A program made the position numbers and the translations under genes. Below, piece after piece: positions 11,401 to 22,290 of a stretch of DNA of 64,000 bases. The notes beneath the pieces were generated by a model. It worked only from the letters and a program-made list of their open reading frames with translations, was not told the DNA's origin and ran no database searches. Position 1 is the stretch's first letter; the number at the start of each line of letters is the position of its first letter. Source of the stretch: Owenia fusiformis (lineage: Eukaryota; Annelida; Polychaeta; Sabellida; Oweniidae). Location: positions 18,709,754-18,773,753 of the forward strand of contig CAIIXF020000011.1 in assembly GCA_903813345.2 (NCBI GenBank), read 5' to 3'.

Positions 11401-13093
11401 CAAAATTGGCATTTTTTTCATTAAAACATTATCCTTGTTATCTAGAATAACCTTAAATACACATGAAATGAGATGAAGTTTGAAATTATTGAAAAATAAC
11501 CTACCCCAGTCCCGCGAGGAAAGCATTCAGCCCGCTATCAATATGTTGGACGGGGTCCGCTCCGAGATTGCTACATTTATAACTCGTTGCAGATGTAAAA
11601 CTTCTGGGGTTTGCAGTTTGAATGGAATAGCACATGCCATTATACAGACTCCATCCTGGTTCACACGTTGCAGTCGTTTCCCCTAACACTACAATAACAG
11701 ATCCAAGCATTAGCGTAGCCAGGAGGGGGTGCGAGGGTGCGGTTTTGAAGCAAGTTGCATTAATTTTTGTAAAAATCGAATCAAATCTTCAATTTTTGGG
11801 GTTTCTTATGCCACGATAGCACCTCCTTAACTGAAAATCGGATTTTTTAGCGGTCGCGCCCCCTCCCCTCACTGAAAGCTGACCACGCCCCTGCCAAGTG
11901 ATACGTTTCTGTTAAATGTCATATTAGTCTTTCTACACAATGTGCATCTATTCTGTTGAGCAGAACAGCAGTAATAGAGGTAAAAACTATGTCTCGGAAA
12001 CTAAACAGCAAACTGCAATTTTTCAATACATATTTTCTTCAGTGAGTCATTGCCGATACTTTAAAAAATAACTGTAAAGAAACCATGCCCATTAATTACT
12101 GTAATGTACATTTATTCTTTACAGAATGGACTTAGAATCTGCAATGACTGTTTATTTTAAAATGATTCTATAATATTATAAAGTGATGGTTCATTCTTCA
12201 CTGATTTAATCACTGGTGATCCACTCGATTACGCTGGTTACCGAAACGGTTCGGAACATCGAAGCTACAATATTTTGTTATCTTTTCCTTATTTCACACT
12301 TTGTAGGCAGAATTCTCACGGCATTTTTAAGAAAATGTATACATTTGCGAACAAATAGTTCAGAAGACAACAGAATCGTCGATTTAATTACTCACTTAAG
12401 TTACAGAAACGGTATTTCGAAAAACAGTTTAGATCTGCACTTTTAACCCAAACCGTTTTTGTAACTTAAGTCACGGTGAGGAATTAAATAGACGATTCGG
12501 TTGTCTTCTGAGCTATTTTTTCGCAAACATGTACATTTTCTAAAACATATGATACTGATACACGTTTGTGTGAAAAAACGTCGTGGGGACTCTGCCTACA
12601 ACGCGTGAAATAGGGAAAAAATAAAAATCGTACCTTCGACGTTCCGACATTTTGTTACCGAAACAAATCGTTTCGGTAACCAGCGTAATCGTGTGGATCA
12701 CCAGTGTTAATGAAGTCATTTTCATTTTTGCTTTTGTACTGACTGAATCTGTATTTTTTACACTCAGATTATTTGAAGTGAATATTGTCTGTGTACTGTA
12801 CAGTTTCCAACAAAAGTTCGAGGACTGACTCATCCATTGTTAATTGTTTGCCATAATGAACACGAGGAAGTTATTCCATCAATACACTGTTAAGTTGCCC
12901 AAAGTAAAAATCTGAGATTGTTTACCGAAATGTAAAGTCCATTTTGTACTGCGGGAACCGCAACTTAGCTTTTGCACATTGAAAAATTTAATGTGAAGGA
13001 AAGGCAATGATGAAAATGAGAAAAAAGATAAAGTTTAACTTCTAAAAATATCTTACCAAACATCCAAATTATGAGAAAGTTATAATCCGCCAT
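8449..13093 (-). CDS. Secreted two-CTLD lectin with Thr-rich repeat stalk and PAN/apple domain
   Basis: Six-exon model, 494 aa: 13093-13057, 11688-11505, 10781-10579, 10077-9894, 9648-9419, 9095-8449 (TGA). Phases 1,2,1,2,1 all match and total exactly 1485 nt. Exon 1 gives a signal peptide (MADYNFLIIWMFV then LGETTATC). CTLD1 (about 20-141) has WSLYNGMCY, YWVGM and CTETRKFVCEV. CTLD2 (about 144-279) has CPSGNYWILYNNHCY, CDRWIG, a QPN motif with GDWFTWTC and YACQKQ. Residues about 280-400 are 10-aa repeats like VTTDGPTTET, probably heavily O-glycosylated. A PAN/apple domain (about 404-484) follows with conserved Cys (LQCANACLNNVSC, NCELLD). No membrane segment, so it is likely a secreted carbohydrate-binding or defence protein. 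CTLD1 lacks an EPN/QPD motif; CTLD2's QPN is atypical, so calcium-dependent sugar binding is uncertain. Exon 1 is the least certain part. Confidence 0.82.
8745..9090 (-). repeat. 30-bp coding minisatellite (10-aa Thr-rich repeats)
   Basis: About eleven 30-bp units in the last lectin exon, encoding TTDGPTTEx-V on the minus strand. Several neighbouring units are identical or alternate between two variants (ACAGTCTCGG / ACAGCCGCGG on the plus strand), which indicates recent unequal exchange. The unit lacks stop codons in several frames, so long ORFs on both strands here are shadows of this array. Confidence 0.92.
11708..11893. mobile_element. hAT-like MITE with 5-bp target duplication
   Basis: 186 bp, ends CATTAGCGTAGCCAGG / CTGACCACGCCCCTG (reverse complement CAGGGGCGTGGTCAG), flanked by CCAAG at 11703-11707 and 11894-11898. 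It lies in lectin intron 1, starting about 19 nt upstream of the acceptor used by the CTLD1 exon. Confidence 0.7.
12210..12706. mobile_element. 497-bp foldback element in lectin intron 1
   Basis: CACTGGTGATCCACTCGATT at 12211 is mirrored by GTGTGGATCACCAGTG ending at 12706; inner blocks GCTGGTTACCGAAACG and TCGATTTAATTACTCACTTA are also mirrored. Flanked by TTAA(T) at 12206-12210 and 12707-12711, which suggests a piggyBac-like or TTAA-targeting non-autonomous element. No coding capacity. Confidence 0.75.
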
Positions 13094-13496
13094 TTATACT
13101 CTTAGAGTGGTAATACTTCTCAGTTCTACTTCTTATACCCTCATAAATCAATCGATCCCTGCATCATTCGATCTTACCCATCTTTTCCACGGTAACCTGA
13201 TCGCATCGGGGATCGACCCCCGATCTTAAACTGGAACGCTCCGGAATGAATAATGAGCCAAAAATGACTGATGGGGGTGTACAGGGAATACAAATCACGG
13301 GTTGTCATCGAAAAATTCGTACAGCTTGGGGGAGCATGCTATTTTTAATAAAAACACTAAGAAAAACCACAAATAATTTTTAACTCATATTTTTCGTAAT
13401 ATCAAGGAAAATTCTGTTTCTCTTCTGTTTGAAGTCCGATAACGTTAGAGTAAAAGCTGTTTTAGGGGTATTAGTACTAGTTTAGAAGGCATTTAT

Positions 13497-13740
13497 TTAA
13501 GAAATATAGACCGAGGAGCAGGGGTAATATTTTCGAATACACCCCGCACGGCTAGGCACAAACGTTTTCTGTACCCCGAACGACCGAAGGGATTGGGGGG
13601 TTCGACAGCTGTTCTGTCTGGTCCTTAGGGATGTATTCGGCGATATTACACCTGATCGGTGGTCTAGGAGGATGAACCTGTAGGTGAAAACTAAGCTTAC
13701 ACTACGATAACGTCTCGTCATGATATTGACACCCATGAGT
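13497..13740. repeat. Dispersed repeat, related to 38310-38455
   Basis: The segment with AATACACCCCGCACGGCTAGG and CACAAACGTTTTCTGTACCC matches the reverse strand of about 38330-38455 closely. A conceptual peptide conserved between the two (QKTFVPS.AGCIR.YYPC.SVYIS) most likely reflects shared repeat descent rather than a gene. Confidence 0.7.
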
Positions 13741-13789
13741 CCAGTGCAATTCCTGGGTATTGTTTTAAATTAATGTAAATGTTTAGATG

Positions 13790-13960
13790 GAATCAGATCT
13801 AGCGAGCAAGCTAATTTTTTGGCTCGTATCATCCTTTGTCATGTCTATTCTCTAAAGATCCCCAAAGTTCATACACTTTATTTCAGGAAAACTAAATTCC
13901 CTTAGCATGACCGTTTCGTAGCAATGAACCATCCTTTCATGTTATGTTTTCCTGTACCCT
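13790..13960. mobile_element. Truncated GAATCAGATCTA-family element
   Basis: Begins GAATCAGATCTAGCGAGCAAG and shares the following TCATGTCTATTCTCTAAA...ATTTCAGGAAAACTAAA with the complete copy at 42790-43152. The right terminal repeat is not found here. Confidence 0.6.
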
Positions 13961-14329
13961 AAGATCTCAATATCTTCAAGACTTAAAAGATGCACTCACT
14001 CTTCTAAACTTTTAAAATTTAAAAACCAGCAAGACAAATTTTCATTATTTTTGTATGGGGACAGTAGCTTGTCAAAAGATGCTAATATCAAAAGTTTAAA
14101 GCTCATTTCAGTTTTTATTGAAAGGTGCGCAAGTATGTAGGTTTTTCCTCCACCATTATCTCTATTATGTTGTATAAACATTATTGTTTTGCTTAAAGCA
14201 AACACATTTATTCCCAACTTTCTTCTTACAAACTTGATTTACTTGTGGCTTATAATGCAGTTCTGCAAAGCCGCAGACATGTGTATGTTATATGTTTGTT
14301 GTATATGGAAATAAATCATTAATAAAAAA

Positions 14330-14490
14330 AATCCATGCAAAGTCCATGCAACATCCATTCAAATCCATGCAAAGTCCATGCAAAGTCCATGCGGCATCCA
14401 TTCAAATCCACGCAAACCACGTTAATCCACATGCACAGTCCATGCAGGCTGAAAGAAATATTGTTATTAAGGGTCATGCACTGTCCATGC
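14330..14490. repeat. Short tandem repeat TCCATGCAAAG
   Basis: Imperfect 11-bp units (CAAAGTCCATG, CAACATCCATT, CAAATCCATG) repeated more than ten times. ORFs in both directions over it are repeat artefacts. The rest of 13960-15200 is AT-rich with no recognisable gene. Confidence 0.8.
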
Positions 14491-15558
14491 AAAATTGAAT
14501 GCATTTTCATGGTTTTGGGATTTACATGGCTAAAATTTGTTTATCATTTTGGTCACATGGCCAATGGAACTCCGTAAATGACAGTTCTGGAAATTCAAAA
14601 AGAAATTCATAAACGGCTCTGAATGTGATTGGCTTAAGTCACATACCAACAGTTCCCCTTGATCGATATACATGTCATTTGACGGGGAATCCCTTCAATT
14701 GCTGCAAACTCATTTGGTTGTTCTGTTGATTTTCTCAATATACATGATATATCAGCAATATTATAGTGCAATGTATCTTTAAATCTGAGAATGCTCAAAC
14801 ACAATAATTGCTCATTCAGGTTAGCCACGGCTTTCTTGCAAAAATTACTGTCAATTAAATTTCCCATCTTTTGGTATTTATAACACATGGTTTGTGATTA
14901 CAGTGAAAGAAATATACTTATCGTTATTGTCCAACATTTTGAATTAGAATAATATTCCGCTATATTAGTTACAAATAGAATCACAATAACATTACTAGAA
15001 ACCTTGTCTTAAAGCTGAAAATTAACAATATAATTGTTGACTGCTTCATTCAATGTCGATTAATTAATATAATTGTTGATTAGATGTTGATTGTTTATTG
15101 TTTCCTACTTTCATATTTTTTTCAAAAGTAGCAGTCAACAGTACCTAGTAGCGGTCAACAGTACAAATTGTTTACTTTTGTTAACCAGTCAGAATTGAGT
15201 ATTTCAGCTGAGGTACTAACCATAGTAGTTGATTTGCTGCATTGTCGACCACTTATTGCAGTTGTTCACTGGCCTAAAGTAGACATCGCCTGGTGTGTAA
15301 CTTGATAGCTGCTCCATTCTGAGCTTTCAAACAAAGCAGCTCCACTTGCGTTACCTATCGGCGGGTATCCAAAAGCTCACAGTTTGCCCCAGTTACATCC
15401 TTAGGATTGGCGAAGTTGTAGCCGACACACGAAACATTGTTGAGACATGCCTTGGCGCCTTAAAAGTTCCTATGTATGTATACAACTTCCACTGTATGGT
15501 CTGTTGGACCATCTGTAGTTACAGCCTCGGTTGTTGGTTCATCTGTACATGTAGTTAC

Positions 15559-16343
15559 CAGTGGCGTAGGAACAATATACGCCAAAACGCCAATGCGTAG
15601 TGTTGAAAAGCTAGAATGAAATAGCTTAATAATTTCCTTATGTTCTTTAGTCATATTTCCTCATTGTTAATAAATTGTTTGTGATCTCGAGCGCACTAAA
15701 GAAATGTTTTTGGAAACCATGTAATATGTTCGATTTTTTCAGTACTCTTTGCAAGGTTTTTGTTCCTCTGTTACTTTTTTCTAGCTTCGGCCACGATAAA
15801 TGGCACTTTTTGGCGTAAAAATCAAGGTGATTTGGGGTAGAGGGTTATGATAGTTGGAAGTTTAAGCCAGTAAAAATGAAAGTACATTTCAACTTCAGTT
15901 CTAGGAAAGCAATTACCCTAATTTCTATTTTATTTGAAATATAATAGATTATTATTTTAGGAAATAAAGCATTTAGGCACCAATAATTATTTTGAAAGGA
16001 AAAAACAATTTACCACAAAATGTCACGTTGACTTTTGCATGGGCTTTATTTATCTTATAAAAAAAGTTGAAGACATTAGAGTTATGTTGTATCATTGATC
16101 ACGGACATGTTTCTATTGATCATACTAGTTTCTTTAATCTGTATTGTTGAGATTTAAAAGATCGGCTTTCCATGGTGATTTTATATCATGAAAAACATTC
16201 GAACATTTTAGCACAATTAGAAAGGTATTACCATAAAAATTACGTTTTACGAGCATAAAAGAGGCGTTTTGATTCGTTAAGATTTGACACAATTTTTTCA
16301 TATTTTTGGCGTAGTGTTGAATTTACACCTTCCTACGCCCCTG
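15559..16343. mobile_element. 785-bp hAT-like element inserted in the lectin pseudogene
   Basis: Ends CAGTGGCGTAGGAA / TTCCTACGCCCCTG, flanked by GTTAC at 15554-15558 and 16344-16348. The intact parent exon has the single uninterrupted site GTAGTTACAGCC, which proves this is an insertion with a 5-bp duplication. No transposase ORF. Confidence 0.88.
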
Positions 16344-16389
16344 GTTACAGCCTCTGTCAAAGGTCCAATTTTCACATTCCAGATCACAT

Positions 16390-16556
16390 TTTTCTATGGT
16401 TGTAGCACAAAATGTCACCACCTGACATTTGTTACTGATACTGAACGCTGAACACCAACCGCCGAACACCGTCCACGGCAACAACGCCTGAGTGGAATGA
16501 AGCAGCTACAATGCATTGAGTCCTGGGCTTAAATTCTTTTCACACGTTGCAATTTT
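16390..16556. mobile_element. Composite of two dispersed repeat segments
   Basis: 16400-16440 (AATGTCACCACCTGACATTTGTTACTG) is the reverse complement of sequence at about 809-850 and 51165-51205; 16490-16550 matches the foldback element at 7247-7316. It lies in the intron of the lectin pseudogene. Confidence 0.6.
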
Positions 16557-17282
16557 TATACAAAATCATCCAAAAGGAACGAAATCACTAAAAGAACACA
16601 TTTTCAATGGAATTTTTTGCTTGGGTCAACCTGGCAAGTCATCAAATCCAATGTGAAAAGTCCATTCATCACCATGACAACTGTTTAACTAGTGACCTTG
16701 CATCACTGATATTATCATAATCATTATAAATATTTCACACACTGTTCATTATGTGAATACTCTGTTCTGATTGGCTGGAATCGGACACATCTTGCCTAGC
16801 TATGTGTGAATTTCTTTTTATTCATCTTGGACATATTTATGAAACTCTTAGTCTGTTACATGATACTTTCGACATTATCTTCTTCGTTAGAGTCGGAAAA
16901 CGTGACGAGGTGTCCTTCATACGTAGCACAAATGTCCTGGGCGTCATCGAAGGTCTTTCCAGTTCCAAGGCCGTTACCGGGGGTATCAGCATAGCAATGG
17001 CCGTTATACAAAGTCCAGGAATCACCCGTTGGACACGCAGCATCATCAGCTGGAAAAATGATCGTCATCATTATTTCTAGGGAATGATTTGATGTGAAAA
17101 GTATAAAGGGCAACATTTGAAAAACAAACCCTGCAACCCATTTGAATCAATAGTGAAGAGATGATTTAGTCGCTTGTTTCATAATTACGAACGGAGAGCG
17201 CGCCTGGTGTCCCTGTCATTTGAAGTCAAATGAATATTTAAATCGCTGGTACCGTTAAAAAGACTGCTGAACCAACACCCAG

Positions 17283-17438
17283 CCGGTGTAAAAGGGTAGG
17301 AGGTCCTATCAAATTATGGTCCTACTCTCCATTGATTTATATGGTGACCTAAATACAACTCTTTCCCTTATTATCTCATACACAGTCTGGGCCAGAAAGG
17401 GCCGTTTAGAAAGGGGACCATAATTACTTTCACACCGG
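17283..17438. mobile_element. CCGGTGT MITE, copy 1 (reverse orientation)
   Basis: 156 bp, ends CCGGTGTAAAAGGGTAGG / CTTTCACACCGG. Shares the core GGACCATAAT...GATTTATATGGTGACCTAAATAC with four copies between 23346 and 27144. Confidence 0.85.
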
Positions 17439-17794
17439 TATATCATTACCTGTCATAAGAAAGGGTGAATAAGGTATACTTTAGGAAAAGGTATCGGGGC
17501 TTATATATTTAATTGTAAATTAAGCTTAAATTTTGCAGATATGTTGATTTATTTGCAAAAATATCGATATATTACATGAATTTTGATATAAAATCAAAAC
17601 GCCAACCTATACGTATAACTAATCGCCCATATAGGTTGTGAAAACCATCGCAAGCTTAAACTCCTTAATATGTCCGTTTTACGTTTGCGTTTACATGAAT
17701 TTTGTCGTATCACATGAGCGATATATACGACGTGTATTTCGTCCGTTTTACGTTTCCGTTAGTAGTAAATTTGTCGTTTGCATATGCTAAAATT

Positions 17795-17866
17795 GGGCCA
17801 AGCCGGGAATTGAACCCGGGACCTCGCGCACCCGAAGCGCGAATCATACCCCTAGACCACTTGGCC
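17795..17866 (-). tRNA. tRNA-Pro (CGG)
   Basis: 72 nt, no intron. Acceptor GGCCAAG pairs with CTTGGCC; anticodon stem CGCGC/GCGCG encloses TTCGGGT (anticodon CGG, reads CCG); T arm CCGGG-TTCAATT-CCCGG. D arm GTCTAGGGGTATGATT is the usual eukaryotic tRNA-Pro form. The B box is GGTTCAATTCC, and a TTTT pol III terminator on the minus strand begins two bases after the 3' end (17789-17792 as AAAA on the plus strand). The acceptor stem differs from the widespread GGCTCGT form but is fully paired. Confidence 0.95.
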
Positions 17867-17999
17867 TGCGATAAGATAATCAGATCATGACATATTTTTT
17901 TTACCACATAAAATCGATATTATCAGAAAAAGATATTAATTTTTATAACAATCAAGCACATGTCATATTAACCCATTACACATTAGATGCTGCAAATTA

Positions 18000-18410
18000 T
18001 CACGCGGTACTAACTTCGACCTTTAATTTGAATTTTTAACTTACCAGATGCTCGAAAATTAAGGATTGCGAGTCTCATACTGCACCGTTTTTCTTCAAAC
18101 TTATACCATTAAAAGCAAAACAAAATTGCCTTTCTGTCGGTGCATTACTTTATTGTAAAGAGTCCCTCGTTCTAGCAACGTTTTGGTCCCCAGCTGTTAC
18201 AGAAGGCCTTCTTACAGCTGGGGACCAAAATGCCGCTGGAAGTAGGGGCTCTATTTAAGAGAATAATGTACCAACAGAAAGGGATTTTTTTATGCTTTGA
18301 ATGGAACAAGTTTGAAGAAAAACGGTGCAGTATGAGACTCGTAATCCTTGATTTTCAAACATCAGGTAGGTCAAAAATTCAAATTAACGGTCGAAGTTAG
18401 TACCGCGTGA
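18000..18410. mobile_element. 411-bp near-perfect foldback MITE, Harbinger-like
   Basis: TCACGCGGTACTAACTTCGA at 18000 is mirrored by TCGAAGTTAGTACCGCGTGA ending at 18410; the fold continues to a centre near 18210 (TTTTGGTCCCCAGCTGTTAC and its mirror). Flanked by TTA on both sides, the usual 3-bp target of PIF/Harbinger elements. Sits in an intron of the lectin pseudogene. Confidence 0.8.
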
Positions 18411-19490
18411 TTATGTTGATTTCTCATGATATACCAAATGTTAAAGTGAGATGCTGGGGACATCTTTCATTCAAGTAAAAGTGCAACATCAATTTTCTTT
18501 TCTGCAAATTATGATTTTGGATCAAAAATCAAAAACGTATAGCAATTTTTAAAAAAGTGGTGTTATTGCCCATGAAAAAGTTTAAAAGAAATTAATGAAT
18601 AAGCCCATGGTATGGTATGTATGCTGCTGCTTTTTTATGACAAAGTTACAAAGATAATTTTAGCTTTACATACGTCCGATGCCACACTCTCAATGGAGGG
18701 TTTGAACACCTTACGTTCTGTTTTACAAACGAACGTTCTCGCCTCCGTGCAGTCTCCGGAGCGTCTATAACTCAAGGTATTCAGACTTGTGTATATACAG
18801 CCTTCGTGTGTTGAATGTATGTTGGAGTCGTTGCACTGGCACCCCCGGTGACGTCATGTACCTGCGAAGGCCTTAAACGCATCCCTATCCAATAGCTGCT
18901 ACCTGACCTACAATATAACAAGTAGTTACTAAAACCCGCGTATGTTCCATGAAAAGACAAGATCGAAAAACGATCTTTCGGAGTCTAGGGTATTTGTGTC
19001 GTTTTCAATAACTTCGTTGTTTCCAACCACAACAAAATTCCAACAAGAGAAAAGTTATTTCAACATTACTGCCGGTTATCATTACATTGTTTCGTGGTGA
19101 AAATCTCCATCCTCCGAGCGCAGGGTTCCAGAGGTCATCCACTAAATTCCTTCCTACTTCCAGAAGGAGAAGGTATGAGTGCAAGAGCCCTGTGTTCGAA
19201 GAATGGAAAATATCAGGTTCATAAATTTTAGAATTTTAGAGTTTTAGTGTTGATGAGTGATATCTAACTACGGATAAAATGTATTTTTAGTAGGCCACTG
19301 TGAAAATGTCGAAAACCATACTTCAGAGAAAAAATAAGAGTGTTGCAAAATATTTATTTATAAAGGTAATATTTTGCACACTTTGAATTTGATAAAGTAA
19401 CCTTCGAATCCACGCTATGTGATCGGAAAGATTGAAAAATAAAGACATTGTGTAAAAAGTTAATTTTGTCTCATCAATAGTGATGAATCA

Positions 19491-20336
19491 GGGGCCGTTT
19501 CTCGAACATCATCGTTATCAACGAATAGTTAATAGCGAATCGTGGATTCGTTTCTATGGACATCGCATCGTTAATGTAATAACACGAGACCCCCATTCGT
19601 AGGCCTACTCGTAAAATCAATCATGGATGACGAATATATGTTAAAAATCATGACGTCATCGCGAATCGTTAACTTTCGAGGAACGGAACAAAAGTACAAT
19701 AACGTCATTTCGAAGGGCAATATTGTAGAAATAGTGACTGCCATTGAGGGAAATAGTGCAAAATATTTTCCTCAAGGGAATATCCTGTCCACTGACATGT
19801 TCCCGAGGCTGCAGGCCGAGGGAACAAGTCAGTGGACAGGATATTCCCGAGAGGAAAATTTTTACACTATTTCCCGAAAATGTGGCAGTCACTATTTGTT
19901 TTATTATATACCCGATAAGTACTCTGTAAACAAAAACAAAATGAGAAGTCTTTTCATTTCAATATCAAACGTTCACAGGTTCTTATTGGCATTTAAAGGC
20001 ATTTTACCTTTCAACTCCTATAATCTCAGATTTGGGGGAAGATAAAACGTACTATTGACTGGTCACATGACCTAACTGGTGATTAGTACAATTCATCTTC
20101 CCTGAAAGCAGGGATTTAGGACTTTCCAGGGAATTAGTTCATCTATTCCATGTCATGTGACCATGAATAAGCCAATGAGCATCTAGAATACATTTGAGGT
20201 ATATAATAAAGTGAAATATTGGACCTTCGGCCCTCGGTCCAATATTTCACTATATTGCCCTTCGAAATGACGTTATTGTACTATTAACAATTGAATTAAC
20301 GATTCGTTAATAACGAAACTTTCGAGAAACGGCCTC
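19491..20336. mobile_element. Nested inverted-repeat element
   Basis: Outer terminal repeats GGCCGTTTCTCGAA at 19493-19506 and TTCGAGAAACGGCC at 20321-20334. Inside, 19693-19723 and 20252-20282 form a perfect 31-bp inverted repeat (AGTACAATAACGTCATTTCG...), and 19785-19850 is a third hairpin (ATCCTGTCCACTGAC and its mirror). ORF 19623-20045 runs through these hairpins and shows no recognisable protein. Confidence 0.75.
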
Positions 20337-20547
20337 CAGAAAAAGATGAATTATTTAGTCAGATATTTCCGAAAGCCAGGTCGTTAACTCCTCAGGTCTT
20401 TTATGAGTTTCGTTTTATAACCTATTTGATTATATTTCGACTGAAAATGAATATAAATATAAATATTAGGTCACATGACAAGCTGAGTTATATAAAGAAA
20501 TCTTTTGATATATAGTAAGGGCTACCAACATTTTGTGCCATTATCCT

Positions 20548-20640
20548 GCGCGCAGGGTCTAGTTATAAACTAACGAAGACAGGAAGATGAAGCTCTCTTT
20601 AAGAAACGAAGTCGAACGAATACTTGTACAAAGGGTATTG
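20548..20640. repeat. CGCAGAGTCTAGTT / GAAGCTCTC repeat, copy 1
   Basis: ATCCTGCGCGCAGGGTCTAG then GATGAAGCTCTCTTTAAGAA and CGAAGTCGAACGAAT. Related segments at 24686-24730, 30064-30100 with 30386-30440, 53082-53130 and 57625-57670. Confidence 0.65.
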
Positions 20641-21539
20641 GCTTTTGATCTATATTTGAAGCACCCGATGGTTTTATTTTCACTTAATTGGACTACAGGG
20701 TCATATTGGTATTAAGATTGGAAACGGTGCTCCCATTTATTGCCAGGATATATCATCGATTCCCGGATATCTCTGAAAATGTCAGTTTATAGTGGCAAAC
20801 ACTATTGTTGTGAAGATCTGTTATAAAACTGCTCATAATTGACTTCATTCGCCATAATATTGGAAAACATAATACGCTCGTCATGAAATTGGATACTTTT
20901 AATTGACGAGGGACAATTTATGATGACCTATTGAGAAATTCAATATATAAACTGAGTTTATTATATTAACGTCTCCCCCTACATTTTCAGACATCTTCGG
21001 GTCTTTGCTCGGCAGTAGGTTGTAAATAGGCGTGTAGATTTTCCACCCGTGGAATGGGTGAATCTGGAGGTGACCCATTCCGTATTAACACGTTGACTTG
21101 CATTGAATTTCTTAAACTGTTGAAATCGTTCATTTTGAGTTGAAATGAATGACTCTGACCTAAAATACACGTCGCAAATAAGTGACATTGGTTTCGATGA
21201 TTGGAGTTTCAAAAAGTTATGACTTTCTATTTTTTCACGATGCGAATGTAAACAAAGGAAGTCGGCACCCTGTCACTCTCGTTCTTCTATCCACAGAGAT
21301 GTATAGTTCGTGTCTATGGAAAGTACAACTAGAACAACGGCAACGCCAAGCGAATCCCATCGAACAGAAATGGCTGGCAATTTTACAAACGAAATATATA
21401 GCAAACATCATAAAACAACACACCAGAAAGGCCACCATTTTCAAAATGGTTGCTCACTAGCCAAGTTGCCATCAGAAGAAATAATATGCTTTTAAGTAGC
21501 CACCTATAAAATCTTTGAAAAATCGCATACATGTACTTG

Positions 21540-22290
21540 TAAAATAACACACATAAAAATGGTGGCCATTTTTCAAAATGGCTGACTACTCCCCAAAGTT
21601 TTATTAGACAATGTGCCATGCTTAAATTGTTCACATATCAAATATGAACAAAATCGCTCCACTACTTTATACGAGTTATAGTAAAAAATGTAAAAATGAC
21701 AGCCATTTTTATAAAATGGCCGCCTACTATCTGAAGTGTCATGAGACAGTGTGCAAGGCTCATGAGTATTCACATATCAAATATGAACAAAATCGCTTCA
21801 CTACTTTTCAAGTTATAGTAAAAAACGTAAAAATGGTGGCCATTTTGAAAAATGGCCACCTACTACCCAAAGTGTCATTAGACAGTTTGCCATAGTATTC
21901 ACATATGAAATATGAAACATACCAAATATGAACAAAATCACTTCACTACTTTTCAAGTAATAGTAAAATACGTTAAAATGGCGGCCATTTTTCAAAAAAA
22001 TTTTCAAAATGGCCGCATTCTACCAAAAGTGTCATAGGACGGTGTGCCATGCTTATAGTACTCACATACCAAATATGAACAAAATCGCTCCACTACTTTT
22101 CGAGTTATAGTAAAATACGTTAAAATGGCGGCCATTTTGAAAAATGGCCGCCTTCTACCAAAAGTGCCTTTAGACAGTGTGCAATGCTTATAGTATTCAC
22201 ATACCAAATATGAACAAAATCGCTCCACTACTTTTCGAGTTATAGCAAAAATCGTGAAATAATGAGTAAAGGCCGCCATTTTTCAAGATG
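21540..22290. repeat. Satellite-like array, about 140-bp unit
   Basis: AAATATGAACAAAATCGC recurs at about 21640, 21778, 21926, 22071, 22207 (and a stray at 22507), spacing 136-148. Every unit carries a palindromic AAAATGGCGGCCATTTT...AAAATGGCCGCC. Related sequence extends back to about 21430 and on to 22460. ORFs here are artefacts. Confidence 0.85.

Larger units (their letters stand above)
15228..18907 (-). pseudogene. Decayed partial duplicate of the CTLD/PAN lectin gene
   Basis: Three exons of the 8449-13093 gene recur in the same order and strand. Exon for the CTLD1 second half: 18907-18715, carrying a 1-nt deletion (frameshift) and a 9-nt deletion. Exon for the CTLD2 first half: 17049-16860, frame intact with two extra codons (GAT GAT) and a weak GTAACA donor. 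Last exon: 15266-15558 continued at 16344-16360, with only two or three Thr repeats, loss of the start of the PAN domain, an in-frame TAA replacing CAA before a Cys changed to Gly, and a +2 frameshift after NCELLDT. The exon for the second half of CTLD2 and the 5' exons are absent. Intron homology runs from about 15219 to 19350 (parent 8400-11310), so it arose by segmental duplication, not retroposition. Confidence 0.85.

Noticed and set aside
14292-14577. ORFs over TCCATGCAAAG repeats and a possible CRISPR-like array
   Set aside because: Units are imperfect and contiguous without unique spacers, in a eukaryotic genome; a simple tandem repeat.
17702-17907. ORFs on both strands at the tRNA locus
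   Set aside because: They are the tRNA-Pro sequence and its flanks read as codons; the cloverleaf explains the conservation.
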